In this document: positions 34,633 through 43,530 of the stretch, in pieces | How positions within the stretch are numbered: the stretch's first letter is position 1 | Layout: every line of letters begins with the position of its first letter | Notes under the pieces: generated by a model | The model's input: the letters and a program-made list of their open reading frames with translations, nothing else | Told to the model about the DNA's origin: nothing | Database searches by the model: none | Position numbers and translations under genes: made by a program | DNA from: Dolichospermum sp. UHCC 0259 | Lineage (GTDB): Bacteria > Cyanobacteriota > Cyanobacteriia > Cyanobacteriales > Nostocaceae | NCBI RefSeq assembly: GCF_009711935.1 | Contig: NZ_VIKX01000201.1 | Coordinates: 1-50,934 of the forward strand | Length of the DNA: 50,934 nucleotides | Direction of reading: 5' to 3'

Positions 34633-35805
34633 ATGCTGGCAAATGTAGATATTATCAACGCAAAAGTACCCGGTTATCAAGATTTACAAAGAATTTTGGT
34701 TAACCAATCGGGCATAATTGAGGAAATTATGCCCATGAATACAGCATGGGAAAAAGTTGTACCAAAAAACTTACAAATTTTAGATGTAGCTGGAGACTGG
34801 ATTTCTTTAGGTGGTGTGGATTTACAAATCAATGGTGGACTAGGATTAGCCTTCCCGGAATTAACAGCAGAAAATTCCTCTATGCTGCCAAAAATCTCTT
34901 CATTTCTTTGGGAAGCAGGAGTTGACGGTTATTTACCCACCTTAGTCACAACCTCCATCGAAAATATTCAGCGATCGCTCGCCATTCTCGCCAATTATAC
35001 CCCCAATTCTCCCACCTCTGCCCAAATTCTCGGAGTTCATTTAGAAGGTCCATTTTTAAACTACTATAAACGTGGCGCACATCCAGCCGAATATCTTCTT
35101 CCCCTAACCATAGATCAAGTTAAACGGGTCTTAGGAGATTATGCCCATATCGTCAAAGTTATCACCCTCGCACCGGAATTAGACACCACAGGTAAAGTCA
35201 TACCATACTTGCGTTCATTAGGAATCACTGTCAGCTTAGGACATTCACAAGCCATAGCCACAGAAGCCCAACAAGCCTTTACCCAAGGCGCAACAATGAT
35301 CACCCACGCCTTTAACGCCATGCCACCCCTACACCACCGTGAACCGGGCTTATTAGGCGCAGCCATGAACAATCCCGATGTGTTTTGTGCTTTCATCGCT
35401 GATGGTCAGCACGTTACCCCAATGATATTAAAAATTCTTCTGCGTGCCAGCGAAAGGTTATTTATTGTCAGTGATGCCCTTGCACCATTAGGATTACCTG
35501 ACGGCATCTATCCTTGGGATACCCGACAAATAGAAGTTATCAACGGTACAGCCAGATTACAAGATGGTACTTTATCAGGAACAACCCTACCATTATTAAC
35601 TGGAGTTCAAAATCTAGTAAAATGGGGAATTTGTGACCTGGAAACCGCTATTAGCCTCGCTACAGACGCACCTAGACAAGCTATCAACTTGCCAAAATTT
35701 GCCGCCCAACAACCCGCCCATTTATTACGCTGGAAATGGGATGAAGTTGACAAAGAACTGATATGGAATCGGTTAACTGTCTCAAGTATCAAGTTGTCAG
35801 CTTAG
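34633..35805 (+). CDS. nagA: N-acetylglucosamine-6-phosphate deacetylase
   Basis: NagA removes the acetyl group from GlcNAc-6-P in amino sugar and cell-wall recycling. The 390-residue amidohydrolase has the metal-binding Glu in [10 protein letters not shown] (about 133-142), SLGHSQA (about 200-206), [19 protein letters not shown] (about 224-242) and the catalytic Asp in [10 protein letters not shown] (about 278-287). The N-terminal HxH pair of other amidohydrolases is replaced by LQINGG, as is normal for NagA. It is divergent from purE. Identity is strong. Confidence 0.94.
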   Translation: MLANVDIINAKVPGYQDLQRILVNQSGIIEEIMPMNTAWEKVVPKNLQILDVAGDWISLGGVDLQINGGLGLAFPELTAENSSMLPKISSFLWEAGVDGYLPTLVTTSIENIQRSLAILANYTPNSPTSAQILGVHLEGPFLNYYKRGAHPAEYLLPLTIDQVKRVLGDYAHIVKVITLAPELDTTGKVIPYLRSLGITVSLGHSQAIATEAQQAFTQGATMITHAFNAMPPLHHREPGLLGAAMNNPDVFCAFIADGQHVTPMILKILLRASERLFIVSDALAPLGLPDGIYPWDTRQIEVINGTARLQDGTLSGTTLPLLTGVQNLVKWGICDLETAISLATDAPRQAINLPKFAAQQPAHLLRWKWDEVDKELIWNRLTVSSIKLSA

Positions 35806-36193
35806 ACTTTTTGACAACTATTTCCGCTACAACGCTTCTATCATAGCGGCGATCGCTTTAGATAAGTGATAATACTTATCGGCTAATTCCTTGTCCAAGC
35901 CAGTGGATACAAACTTACTCTCTGTATCGGTAGTGGTAAATATAGCAAGTGCCAAGGCGGTTAGGACATCAATCAACGGTCAAATTCCTGCTACCAAAGG
36001 TGTTTTCTCCTGACTCCTGACTCCTGCTATATGTAGTGAAATCTCATATTTACCACTACTAATTTAACCAACTAATTGTCCTGATGTGACACATTTGAGA
36101 CTGAAATAGCAAGTAACTATAGCATTTCTCCATTTACAGTAAGTCGGCTTTGACTTCTTTTCGCTGCTATAGCAACTATTAGGCTAGAAACTG
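35806..36193. other. 388-nt gap: possible small ORF and heptamer repeat
   Basis: This stretch between nagA and the M23 peptidase gene holds the possible minus-strand ORF at 35827-35976, a two-copy CTGACTC repeat at 36009-36024 and a 150-nt AT-rich upstream region for the peptidase gene. I see no further gene or terminator of note. Confidence 0.6.
35827..35976 (-). CDS. Possible 49-residue protein or gene remnant
   Basis: A frame starting at TTG (35976) after an in-frame stop reads as a plausible protein with a hydrophobic start (VLTALALAIFTT) and an amphipathic helix KELADKYYHLSKAIAAMIEAL in two parts (KELADKYYHLSKAIAAM and IEAL), with a HIP1 site inside. Codon use resembles real genes. There is no ribosome binding site and I know no family. 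It may be the 3' remnant of a lost gene. Confidence 0.3.
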   Translation of the reverse strand: MIDVLTALALAIFTTTDTESKFVSTGLDKELADKYYHLSKAIAAMIEAL

Positions 36194-37042
36194 ATGAAAA
36201 AAGTTAATATCTACCGCTTTTGTAATTATGCTTTGATGGCTTTAATATCTTGTACGTTGGCTATTAGTAAAGTTTCCCCCGCTTTAACTCAAACAGTTTC
36301 TTTAATTAACCCCACGTCTGTACCTGCTATTAACTTAATTTGGCCTACTCAGGGTGTGCTTTCTCAAGGTTTCCGTAAATATCAACATGAGGGAATTGAT
36401 ATTGCGGGTGCGAAAGGGACTCCGATTTTGGCTGCTGCTGCTGGTAAAGTTGTCAAAGCTGGTTGGGATGATTGGGGATTAGGCAATTTTATCGAAATTA
36501 AACATCTTAATGGCAATGTGACGGTTTATGGACATAATAGCCGTTTATTAGTCAGTAAAGGTCAACAGGTCAAACAAGGTCAAATTATTGCCGAAATGGG
36601 TTCAACCGGCAATAGCAGCGCTCCTCATTTGCATTTTGAATTTTATGTAAATGGTCGTTTGGCTAGTAATCCTATCAGTTTATTACCGTCTACTAATATT
36701 GCCAAAACACCAGTAAATAAACCAATTTCTCCAACTCTACAACCTGTTTTATCTGTAAGTGATTATACTGATTGTGATGGGACTACAGTTATGAATGGGG
36801 AGACGGCAACAGTTAGTATAAAAGTTTGCGAAGAAAATGGTCAGTTATTTTATTTGGGGAAATTGAAACAAGAACCCAGTCAAGTTTTAAAAATTCGGGC
36901 TTGGAAGGTTGATAATAACAAATATCAGGCGAATAACGGTAGTTTTTCCTACTTAATTAGCCCAGAAAAAATAGAGATTTGGCGCAATGGTAGTCCAATT
37001 CGTGCGGATAGTTTTCTCACCTTTAATGGTTTAGGAAAATAA
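36194..37042 (+). CDS. Secreted M23 family metallopeptidase
   Basis: The 282-residue protein begins with a signal peptide (ALMALISCTLAISKVSPALT), followed by a LytM/lysostaphin-type peptidase domain at about 50-165. Zinc ligands are visible as HEGIDIAG (His and Asp), and HLHFEF for the catalytic pair. GHNSRLLVSKGQQVKQGQII is typical of the family. Such enzymes cut peptide cross-links in peptidoglycan or act as LytM activators. The C-terminal 110 residues are a separate beta-rich domain with two cysteines (YTDCDGT and KVCEENG). The next gene encodes another cell-wall protein. Confidence 0.92.
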   Translation: MKKVNIYRFCNYALMALISCTLAISKVSPALTQTVSLINPTSVPAINLIWPTQGVLSQGFRKYQHEGIDIAGAKGTPILAAAAGKVVKAGWDDWGLGNFIEIKHLNGNVTVYGHNSRLLVSKGQQVKQGQIIAEMGSTGNSSAPHLHFEFYVNGRLASNPISLLPSTNIAKTPVNKPISPTLQPVLSVSDYTDCDGTTVMNGETATVSIKVCEENGQLFYLGKLKQEPSQVLKIRAWKVDNNKYQANNGSFSYLISPEKIEIWRNGSPIRADSFLTFNGLGK

Positions 37043-37210
37043 AAATACTAACCTCTTTATGTAATTGATGATTTCATTACAAATACCCGATGTGACAGTT
37101 CAAATGGCGGAATATAGTAGCCAACATATTATCGTGAATAAGTATAAAATCAATAGAGATTAAAACTAGACAAAAGTATCGCAAAATTTCACATAAAGGA
37201 GCAGATGATT

Positions 37211-37816
37211 ATGGAATATTTGGCTTATTCCTATATGTATATAGAAGATGAAAAAACAAATGAAAATTTTGCATTAAATTTTCCCAAATCGTCATTTAAT
37301 TGGCGGAAAATTTTCAAATCTTCGGCATGGTTAACTTTGGCTGGTGTGACTATATTATTAGCGACAGTGACTCAAATGCAGTTTGCTTCTGCTGAATATG
37401 CCAGGACGAATGGACGTTGTCTTAATATTCGTACTGGACCTAGCACTGCAAATTCATCTGTGGCTTGTGCCCGCAATGGTTCATACATTGGTGAAACTGG
37501 TCGTGTCAGAAATGGATTTGCGAGAATTTCTTCGGGACGTTACCGAGGATATTATGCTGCTGAAAGATGGATTGGTAATACTCCTGGCCGTTCTCACCGC
37601 AGATATCGTTCTGGATACGGTGTTGGGGGTAGGGTAACGGTAGGATATGGCTCAAGAGGCGAACGAGTTAGAGAGATTCAAAGAGCTTTAGGAATTAGAG
37701 TTGATGGTGTTTACGGCTCACGAACCATTAACGCAATTCGTCACTTTCAAAGACGTAACGGACTGCGTGTAGATGGCGTTGTGGGTTATCAAACTCGAAG
37801 AGCTTTAGGTATTTAG
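37211..37816 (+). CDS. SH3-like and peptidoglycan-binding domain protein
   Basis: The roughly 201-residue protein has a cytoplasmic start of about 30 residues, a membrane or signal segment (SAWLTLAGVTILLATVTQM), a bacterial SH3-like segment (CLNIRTGPSTANSSVACAR) and a C-terminal PG_binding_1 domain (GSRGERVREIQRALGI and TINAIRHFQRRNGLRVDGVV). It probably binds the cell wall. I prefer the ATG at 37211 because AAGGAG at 37196-37201 is then 9 nt away, against only 3 nt for the ATG at 37205. It follows the M23 peptidase gene and its end overlaps the convergent wecB by 12 nt. Confidence 0.88.
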   Translation: MEYLAYSYMYIEDEKTNENFALNFPKSSFNWRKIFKSSAWLTLAGVTILLATVTQMQFASAEYARTNGRCLNIRTGPSTANSSVACARNGSYIGETGRVRNGFARISSGRYRGYYAAERWIGNTPGRSHRRYRSGYGVGGRVTVGYGSRGERVREIQRALGIRVDGVYGSRTINAIRHFQRRNGLRVDGVVGYQTRRALGI

Positions 37817-38929
37817 GCTAGACGACAGATAATTTTTGATAATTTGTAGGATGCGTTCTGCTGCATGGCCATCGCCAAAGGGATTAATGGCGGTGGCCAT
37901 TTTGGTGTAAGCGGCGGGGTTGCTGAGTAGTTCACTGGCGGCTGTGACAATATTTGCGGTTTGTGTACCTACGAGTTTGGCAGTCCCGGCGGTGACGGCT
38001 TCTGGTCTTTCTGTGGTGTCTCTAAGAACGAGAACTGGTTTACCCAAACTGGGGGCTTCTTCTTGGAGTCCACCGGAATCTGTTAGGATTAAATGCGATC
38101 GCTCAATAGCTCCCACTAATTCAGCATAATCCAAGGGTTCTGTGAGGAAAATTCGCGGATGATTCCCTAATAACTGTTGCAATGGTTCTCTAACTGTGGG
38201 ATTTTTATGTAATGGCAGTAATAAGGCTGTATCAGGAAATTGCTCTAAAATTTGTAAAAAACTTTGAGCGATATCTTGTAGTGGTTCTCCCCAATTTTCT
38301 CGTCTATGAACTGTTGCCAATATTATCCTATATTTAGTCCAATCTAAACTAGGTATATTGCAAATTGGTTTTTTTTCAGCCACATTTAACAAAGCATCAA
38401 TTACAGTATTTCCTGTTAAGTGAATTTCTCCTAATACCCCAGAATTTTGTAAGTTTTCTACAGCCAAAGTAGTCGGAGCAAAATGTAATTGTGTCAGTTG
38501 AGAAATCAACCTTCTATTAGCTTCTTCAGGAAAAGGATTAAATAAATCATCAGTCCTTAAACCTGCTTCCACATGACCGACAGGGATTTTTTGATAAAAA
38601 GCTGCCAACGTCGCCGCAAAAGCTGTTGTTGTATCTCCTTGGACAATTACAAAATCTAATTTTTGGGCTTGAAATAATGCTTCTAAACCTTGTAAACTTC
38701 GACAAGTAATATCATTAAGAGATTGTTGGCGCTGCATAATCTCTAAATTCCAATCGGCTTTAAGTTTGAACAATTGCATTACTTGTTCAACCATTTCTCG
38801 ATGTTGTCCTGTGAGAATTACCTGCAATTCAAAATCTGGAGAATTTTGAAAAACTTGAATTACTGGTGCTAGTTTAATCGCTTCAGGACGAGTTCCTAAA
38901 ATAATGCCAATGCGGTGTTGATTAGTCAT
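37805..38929 (-). CDS. wecB: Non-hydrolysing UDP-GlcNAc 2-epimerase
   Basis: WecB interconverts UDP-GlcNAc and UDP-ManNAc for surface polysaccharide synthesis. The 374-residue protein shows GTRPEAIKLAPVI, TGQHREM, VQGDTTTAFA, GHVEAGLRT, FPEEANRR, ATVHRRENWGEPL and DSGGLQEEAPSLGKPVLVLR (shown in part: DSGGLQEEAPSLG), the complete set for the family. The gene is single, and convergent with the peptidoglycan-binding protein gene with a 12-nt overlap of coding ends. Confidence 0.96.
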   Translation of the reverse strand: MTNQHRIGIILGTRPEAIKLAPVIQVFQNSPDFELQVILTGQHREMVEQVMQLFKLKADWNLEIMQRQQSLNDITCRSLQGLEALFQAQKLDFVIVQGDTTTAFAATLAAFYQKIPVGHVEAGLRTDDLFNPFPEEANRRLISQLTQLHFAPTTLAVENLQNSGVLGEIHLTGNTVIDALLNVAEKKPICNIPSLDWTKYRIILATVHRRENWGEPLQDIAQSFLQILEQFPDTALLLPLHKNPTVREPLQQLLGNHPRIFLTEPLDYAELVGAIERSHLILTDSGGLQEEAPSLGKPVLVLRDTTERPEAVTAGTAKLVGTQTANIVTAASELLSNPAAYTKMATAINPFGDGHAAERILQIIKNYLSSSLNT

Positions 38930-39050
38930 TAGTCAAATAATTACAATTTACTTTTAATTTTCCGCGACGGTAATTAATTTTTTACCTAATTATACCAAAT
39001 TGTTTATACTATTTGCGGACAAATTGTCTAATTACTTACTAAAAATAAAC

Positions 39051-39629
39051 TTAACTGCATCCCTCCACATATTCCACTTCTGGTAGTTTACCTGCTCTAT
39101 AGCTAATTACTCGCTGACCATCGGTTTCAAAAACGATGCGATAGTTTTGTTCAGCTTTATTTTTGGGGATAAAAGTTAAATAATTTCCCTTTATATATGT
39201 ATGGGGTGTGACTTTAATTTGTCCAGGGTAAAGTGCTTTAATTCGCGCTTCTGTATCACCAATTTTTGCCCCAGAAAGAGTAGTAATTTTGGGGTTGTCT
39301 ACATCTACTCTAGCAATAACATCGCTGGTAATATATTGCAGACGACTTTTAACATCATCTTTTGTCACCATAAATGACACACCTTTGAGTTCTCCTTCTG
39401 TTTGCAGCGAGTAACAACTCTCACTTCCAGCATAGCCAATAGATAAACGAGTATTAGCCGCAGCAGCAGCTTCAGGAAGATTCATGCCTATTTTTACTGG
39501 ACCAATACTATTGATAGTTACTTTGGCTTGACTGGTGAGTTTTGTCTGTGCAATCACTGTTCCCACAGTGACAGCAAAAACTGTGAGGGTGACAGTTGTA
39601 AAAGTTAGTAATTTAGTTTTGTTATTCAT
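39051..39629 (-). CDS. Secreted protein of unknown function
   Basis: The 192-residue product has a signal peptide (LLTFTTVTLTVFAVTVGTVIAQ in two parts: LLTFTTVTLTVFAVT, VGTVIAQ). The mature part holds two related segments, GPVKIGMNLPEAAAA and SGAKIGDTEARIKAL, which resemble the small repeat found in other exported bacterial proteins that starts with (I/V)KIGM. Two cysteines (about 72 and 191) could form a disulphide. No enzyme motif is visible and no neighbour hints at a role. Confidence 0.78.
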   Translation of the reverse strand: MNNKTKLLTFTTVTLTVFAVTVGTVIAQTKLTSQAKVTINSIGPVKIGMNLPEAAAAANTRLSIGYAGSESCYSLQTEGELKGVSFMVTKDDVKSRLQYITSDVIARVDVDNPKITTLSGAKIGDTEARIKALYPGQIKVTPHTYIKGNYLTFIPKNKAEQNYRIVFETDGQRVISYRAGKLPEVEYVEGCS

Positions 39630-40151
39630 TTTTTTCTCTATTTATACTGGTGGGATTTGGATGACATCGCGTAAATGCTTAATTGTCAGGACGAAGAAGA
39701 AAAACTCATCTTTAAAATTTTAAATATTCCCAGATAATTATTTATATAGCGGTATGCACTTGAATGAAATACAGAATCTACAGTAAAAGCCTTATGCTAA
39801 GAGACTCCTGACTCCTGACTTCTGACTCTTGCTATATTACACAGCCAAGATCAATAATTGGAACCAGGTGGATGGCCCCAATTTGCCGATCTAGCGTTAT
39901 CAGTGCCACATTCATCATGAAGGCACTATCGAACTTTTCGTCCCAGACATCTTACATTTCATACCCGATTACCCAAAATCTGCTTGTGGTGGCCAAACAG
40001 ATTGGTGAAAATGAGGAGCAGGTTCACAGAACTAATTACCCAACTTGGACTAGTTAGAATCCGCTGATACCTGCCATTGGTGTGTCCGAGAGTGGCAAGC
40101 TCTCAGTCAACATCTATCAATCTGCTGCTCATTAGAGATTTGAATTACGTC
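39630..40151. other. 522-nt gap with repeat fragments and possible decayed coding DNA
   Basis: It contains a solo MITE end (39745-39780), a CTGACTC heptamer run (39804-39830) and, from 39860 to 40143, higher-GC sequence with protein-like pieces in different frames (for example GGWPQFADLALSVPHSS and ADTCHWCVREWQALSQHL) split by stops. This reads like a decayed gene, but I cannot name it. Confidence 0.4.
39745..39780. repeat. Solo terminal repeat of the MITE-like family
   Basis: TATAGCGGTATGCACTTGAA followed by TGAAATACAG matches, with three changes, the inverted right end of the complete element at 14836-14942. The palindromic core and other end are missing. Confidence 0.7.
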
Positions 40152-40871
40152 CTAGCTGGCTCTATTGATAGATTCAGCGGGTAGGCAAATCAGATTATCT
40201 CCTTGGGTAAGGATTAAGCCACGTTGACGTAATTTACCCATTAAACGAGTGACAGTAACACGGGTTGAACCAATGGCGCTGCCAATTTGAGCATGGGTAA
40301 GGGGGAAAGGTAAGCAATAACCACGAATGACATCAGGATCAGTTTCGCTCATTGAAGGCTCTCCATATTCCTCAATCAGTAGGGTGAGGAATCCTAAGAG
40401 GCGGTCAATTGTGCGACGTTGTCCTAAAGCACTCAACCATAACAACTTGCGCTGGTGCTGATATCTAAAAGCATCCATAACTTCACGGCGGAAGTGAGGC
40501 CAGTTGTCTAGGTCATGCCAGTACATCCACAGGACTGCTGTTTGGTCAACGTGGGCGTAAGACTGGAGGGTGAATGGAGATTGAGCAACAATTTCAAAAG
40601 GTTGCCCTGCTCCCACAAAACCCAAGAAAGCTTCTTCTGGTGTTCTGTTAATGCGTCTAGATGTTAACTGACTAGCAGTAGCACTGACTTGGGCAGTTCC
40701 TACCATGCGGATAGCACCTCTTTGGACTAAATAGAGCAAACCAGGTCTAGCTGGAATGCGCTCGTCTTTACTGAAGGTGCGGCAGCGGTAGTGTTCTTGG
40801 GCCCAGTCAAGAATACGTTGCCAAGTTAAGAAAGGACGCGAAGCTTCGGAAAAGGAAGATGGAGATTGCAT
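40152..40871 (-). CDS. Crp/Fnr family transcriptional regulator
   Basis: The roughly 240-residue protein has an N-terminal cyclic-nucleotide-binding-like beta barrel (about 20-140; LLYLVQRGAIRMVG, AFLGFVGAGQPFEIV) and a C-terminal winged helix-turn-helix (about 165-235; PLTHAQIGSAIGSTRVTVTR). The cAMP-contacting Arg/Glu signature of true CRP is not evident, so an effector-free or other-ligand type is likely. It is not NtcA, whose conserved blocks are absent. The ATG at 40871 is preferred over a TTG ten codons upstream. The gene stands alone; its target genes are unknown. Confidence 0.88.
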   Translation of the reverse strand: MQSPSSFSEASRPFLTWQRILDWAQEHYRCRTFSKDERIPARPGLLYLVQRGAIRMVGTAQVSATASQLTSRRINRTPEEAFLGFVGAGQPFEIVAQSPFTLQSYAHVDQTAVLWMYWHDLDNWPHFRREVMDAFRYQHQRKLLWLSALGQRRTIDRLLGFLTLLIEEYGEPSMSETDPDVIRGYCLPFPLTHAQIGSAIGSTRVTVTRLMGKLRQRGLILTQGDNLICLPAESINRAS

Positions 40872-41182
40872 AGGTAACAAAGAGCGTTTGGCTGAAAACA
40901 AAGACTTGATAAGAAAAGTGCAAGGAGTGTCTTTGTGTTAACGGGGGTAGGCATAACGCCTAACAGCGCCAGCCCTCCAATGGGATAGAAAGCTAAATTG
41001 CTCTCTATTTTTTCTTATACTTCCTACTGTACAACAAAGGTAGTAAAGATTACCCATTTTTTATACATTATTCATCAAATTTCATCCTACTCTCATTTTT
41101 CCTGACATCAGTAAACTTCTATCTCAAGGTAGATGGAACAGGATAAAATGATGCACACCATAATTTTTTTACAAAAGGATAC
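40872..41182. other. 311-nt divergent intergenic region
   Basis: This stretch separates the Crp-family gene from the DALR-domain gene and must hold both promoters. A small inverted repeat TAGGC-ATAAC-GCCTA lies at about 40951-40965 and the rest is AT rich. I found no clear NtcA or CRP consensus site. Confidence 0.5.
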
Positions 41183-42034
41183 GTGTCTTATAGACTACAT
41201 TTTGGAGCAGACAAAGCAATTAAGCAGCTAGTAAGCAGATACTTAATGTCTTCTCTCGGTATTTTTACCAATAATGAGGAAATTACAGGCATAAAAGGGA
41301 TAAAAATTCCTCTCTACCAGGGAGGATATAATCAAAAAATTATATACCTCTCTGGTGTGGCGATGAGAATATCAAAATCTCAGAATTCACCAGTTATGGA
41401 GGTTGCTGAAGGCATTGCCGGATATTTATCCCAAAACAGTGATAGTTTATTTAGGGTGAAAGTAGTTCCCTCTGGTGAGATTCATATAGAACTCATGGAC
41501 TCTACTTTAGCTGCTTGGTTACAAAATTTAATAGTTGCCAAAAAAACTGGAGATTTGGGCAATAATTTTTTACATGACCAATTACCAACTTTAAGTTCAT
41601 TAAATGTTTTTACAATTCAATATGCTCATGCTCGCTGCTGTTCTTTGTTGCGTTTAGGACAGCAGGAAGGATTGATTGAATTGGACAGGACAGATATTAA
41701 TAATTTTATAGCTGTCAATTCTATACCTTGGCTCAATTGTGAGCAAAAACTTATTTTTAACCACGCTGATGAGAGTTTTCTGATCCATCAATTAGTCAAG
41801 GTGGTAGATGATGTGGTTTGTGCTGATAGTATTTCTATTAACTGGGAAAAGGCAGGTGGGAATTTAAGTCAAGCTTTTGAGCGGTTTTGGGGTAGTTGTC
41901 GGATTTGGGGGGAAGTGAAAATTCATGATCTAGAATTAGCTAAAGCTCGCTTGGGATTGCTGATAGCGACTCAATTGGTTTTAAGGTCTGTGTTAGAAGA
42001 CAAACTAGGAATTGTTGCACCTGTGGAACTTTAA
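41183..42034 (+). CDS. DALR anticodon-binding domain protein
   Basis: The 283-residue protein resembles the C-terminal DALR anticodon-binding domain of arginyl-tRNA synthetase (QYAHARCCSLLRLGQQEG, LNLSQAFERFW-like, RLGLLIATQLVLRSVLEDKL in part: GLLIATQLVLRSVLEDKLG). An N-terminal part (GIKIPLYQGGYNQKIIYLSG) has no synthetase catalytic motif. It is a stand-alone domain known in Nostocales; its role in tRNA binding or regulation is unproven. The start is GTG at 41183 with AAGGA just upstream; no ATG is available before a stop at 41144. Confidence 0.82.
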   Translation: MSYRLHFGADKAIKQLVSRYLMSSLGIFTNNEEITGIKGIKIPLYQGGYNQKIIYLSGVAMRISKSQNSPVMEVAEGIAGYLSQNSDSLFRVKVVPSGEIHIELMDSTLAAWLQNLIVAKKTGDLGNNFLHDQLPTLSSLNVFTIQYAHARCCSLLRLGQQEGLIELDRTDINNFIAVNSIPWLNCEQKLIFNHADESFLIHQLVKVVDDVVCADSISINWEKAGGNLSQAFERFWGSCRIWGEVKIHDLELAKARLGLLIATQLVLRSVLEDKLGIVAPVEL

Positions 42035-42054
42035 TTCGGGAAAAGATTTGAATT

Positions 42055-42168
42055 TAATGTAGGGGTAGCGCCCCCGTGCCTACCCTGGTATTTGGAGCAA
42101 CTACAGGGGGTTTGCCCCTACAAAATTAATTGGTTTAGGGATTTTTAAAATGTTCAATTAATTTTGCA
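42055..42168. repeat. Single-unit version of the 49-bp repeat element
   Basis: It has the same left flank (TAGGGGTAGCGCCCCCGTGC), one diverged unit (CCTACCCTGGTATTTGGAGC and onward) and the same right flank (AAAATTAATTGGTTTAGGG, TTTTTAAAATGTTCAATTAA) as the ten-copy array at 23881-24430. This gives the borders of the dispersed element, about 114 bp. Confidence 0.85.
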
Positions 42169-42200
42169 CGACTTACTGGAAAATAAGACCCCACCCCTAA

Positions 42201-42224
42201 CCCCTCCCCGCAAGCGAGGAGGGG
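42201..42224. repeat. CCCCTCC...GGAGGGG hairpin
   Basis: The inverted repeat CCCCTCCCCGCAAGCGAGGA followed by GGGG, preceded by ACCCCACCCCTAACC, is a widespread cyanobacterial intergenic hairpin type. It may terminate the DALR-domain gene or be another mobile palindrome. Confidence 0.6.
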
Positions 42225-42364
42225 AATAAGATAAGATGTAACTCATATCATTAGAAACTGCTGTAGCTATAGCTTGCGTGATGACGTAGGAAATTATACG
42301 CGACGCTATTAGCAAAGTTTAATGGATATTCACACCAACTTTACAAAATCTTGGAGAAATTCCC

Positions 42365-42393
42365 TTGACAAAATAAATAGCTCCGAATAAAAT
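42365..42393 (+). promoter_or_regulatory. Strong SigA-type promoter
   Basis: A perfect TTGACA (42365-42370), a 17-nt spacer and TAAAAT (42388-42393) form a near-consensus promoter with no gene downstream on the same strand before an intrinsic terminator. Predicted start of transcription is near 42400. Confidence 0.65.
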
Positions 42394-42399
42394 TGCAGG

Positions 42400-42471
42400 T
42401 GTGTGAGGAGCGAAATTAGGAAGGACACCGAGACGAAACACGGCCAGTCGTCGGTGTCTTTTCTTATTTTT
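42400..42471 (+). ncRNA. Candidate small RNA of about 72 nt
   Basis: The segment lies between a near-consensus promoter (42365-42393) and an intrinsic terminator: stem GACACCGA (42424-42431) / TCGGTGTC (42451-42458), extended by an inner GAC/GTC pairing, then TTTTCTTATTTTT. The 5' part (GTGTGTGAGGAGCGAAATTA) is unstructured and holds a GAGGAG stretch that could pair with C/U-rich mRNA leaders. No ORF of useful size lies in it. The transcript would run toward the 3' end of the convergent HAD gene and stop just before it. I recognise no known RNA family. Confidence 0.5.
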
Positions 42472-42477
42472 GGATTT

Positions 42478-43320
42478 TTAATTAAGTAAGAATTTTTCCA
42501 TTGCGATCGCTGCACCATCTAATTCTACACTAGGTGCTACCCAATGAGCGATCGCTTGCACTTCGGCTGGTGCGTCACCCATTGCGACACTAATACCAGC
42601 ATAACTGAGCATTTCCACATCATTGAAATTATCACCAATAGTCATCACATTATGACTTTCTAAACCTAGCATTTCTTCAGCTAGATAACGGACAGCATTG
42701 CCTTTATTAACATGAGTATTAGCTGCTTCCAAGAAAGTGGCTACAGATGTCGTCATATATAACTCTGTAGGTTTATATCTGCGGCGTAAATTAGCCAAAA
42801 GTTGTTGAATTAAATTTGCATCATCACACAAAGCTAAAATTTTAGTGGGTTCATGATCTAATAATTGACGTAAATCACCAACGGAAATAGCATTCACACC
42901 ACAGCGCTGTTGATAATTTTCCGTTTCTTTGGTAACTTCTCGTACATAAAGTTGATCGTTGATGTAAAAATGGACCGAGAGGAGCGATCGCAAATCTGGC
43001 TGTTCAAAGTATTCTAGTAATTCTAAGGCAATCTCTTTAGACACAGATAAATGACGGTGAATTTTCTGAGTATTGGGATCTTGAATCCAAGCTCCCTGAT
43101 AAGCTACTAAAGGCATCGTAGACTTAATTTCCTGATGAAACCGCAAAGCCGAACAATACATCCTTCCTGTAGCTATAGCGACTTTAATTCCCCTAGCTTG
43201 TACCGCAGCTATAACTTCCCTGACAGCATAACTGAGAGTATTAGAATGTCCAGCAATTGTCCCATCTATATCTAAAACCAACAGTTTAATATCATTTATC
43301 CCAGCAGATACTTTGTCCAT
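42478..43320 (-). CDS. Cof-type HAD-IIB phosphatase
   Basis: The 280-residue protein is a Cof-like HAD hydrolase. Motif I is LDIDGTIAGH with nucleophile Asp (about 17), motif II is IATGRM, motif III Lys is in THVNKGNAVRYL and motif IV is TIGDNFNDVEML. A type IIB cap lies between about 85 and 190. Such enzymes dephosphorylate sugar phosphates, FMN or pyridoxal phosphate; the substrate cannot be read from sequence. It is a single gene with several HIP1 sites. Confidence 0.92.
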   Translation of the reverse strand: MDKVSAGINDIKLLVLDIDGTIAGHSNTLSYAVREVIAAVQARGIKVAIATGRMYCSALRFHQEIKSTMPLVAYQGAWIQDPNTQKIHRHLSVSKEIALELLEYFEQPDLRSLLSVHFYINDQLYVREVTKETENYQQRCGVNAISVGDLRQLLDHEPTKILALCDDANLIQQLLANLRRRYKPTELYMTTSVATFLEAANTHVNKGNAVRYLAEEMLGLESHNVMTIGDNFNDVEMLSYAGISVAMGDAPAEVQAIAHWVAPSVELDGAAIAMEKFLLN

Positions 43321-43530
43321 AAATTCCCCAAAATTGAAGTTTTAGTCAAAAATTAACAGTAGAGACTTGCTTGCGTAAATTTGATTATAAAGGAAATGGT
43401 CAAAATTATTGAAGGTACTAAATGATAATTACAAAAAACCACAGAAAAACCGACTTGATTAATTTGTTATGGTATTTTATTTCTTACTCTACTTTAGAAA
43501 CAGAAATAGTTTAACAGATAAAATCATCCG

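Noticed and set aside
34481-34642. N-terminal extension of purE with Ser-Pro-Thr repeats
   Set aside because: It is translation of the intergenic microsatellites; the conserved PurE start is at 34480.
42378-42415. Yfr1 sRNA on the minus strand, because CTCCTCACACACC is present
   Set aside because: On that strand no terminator hairpin follows the motif and no promoter is visible; the plus strand has both signals instead.
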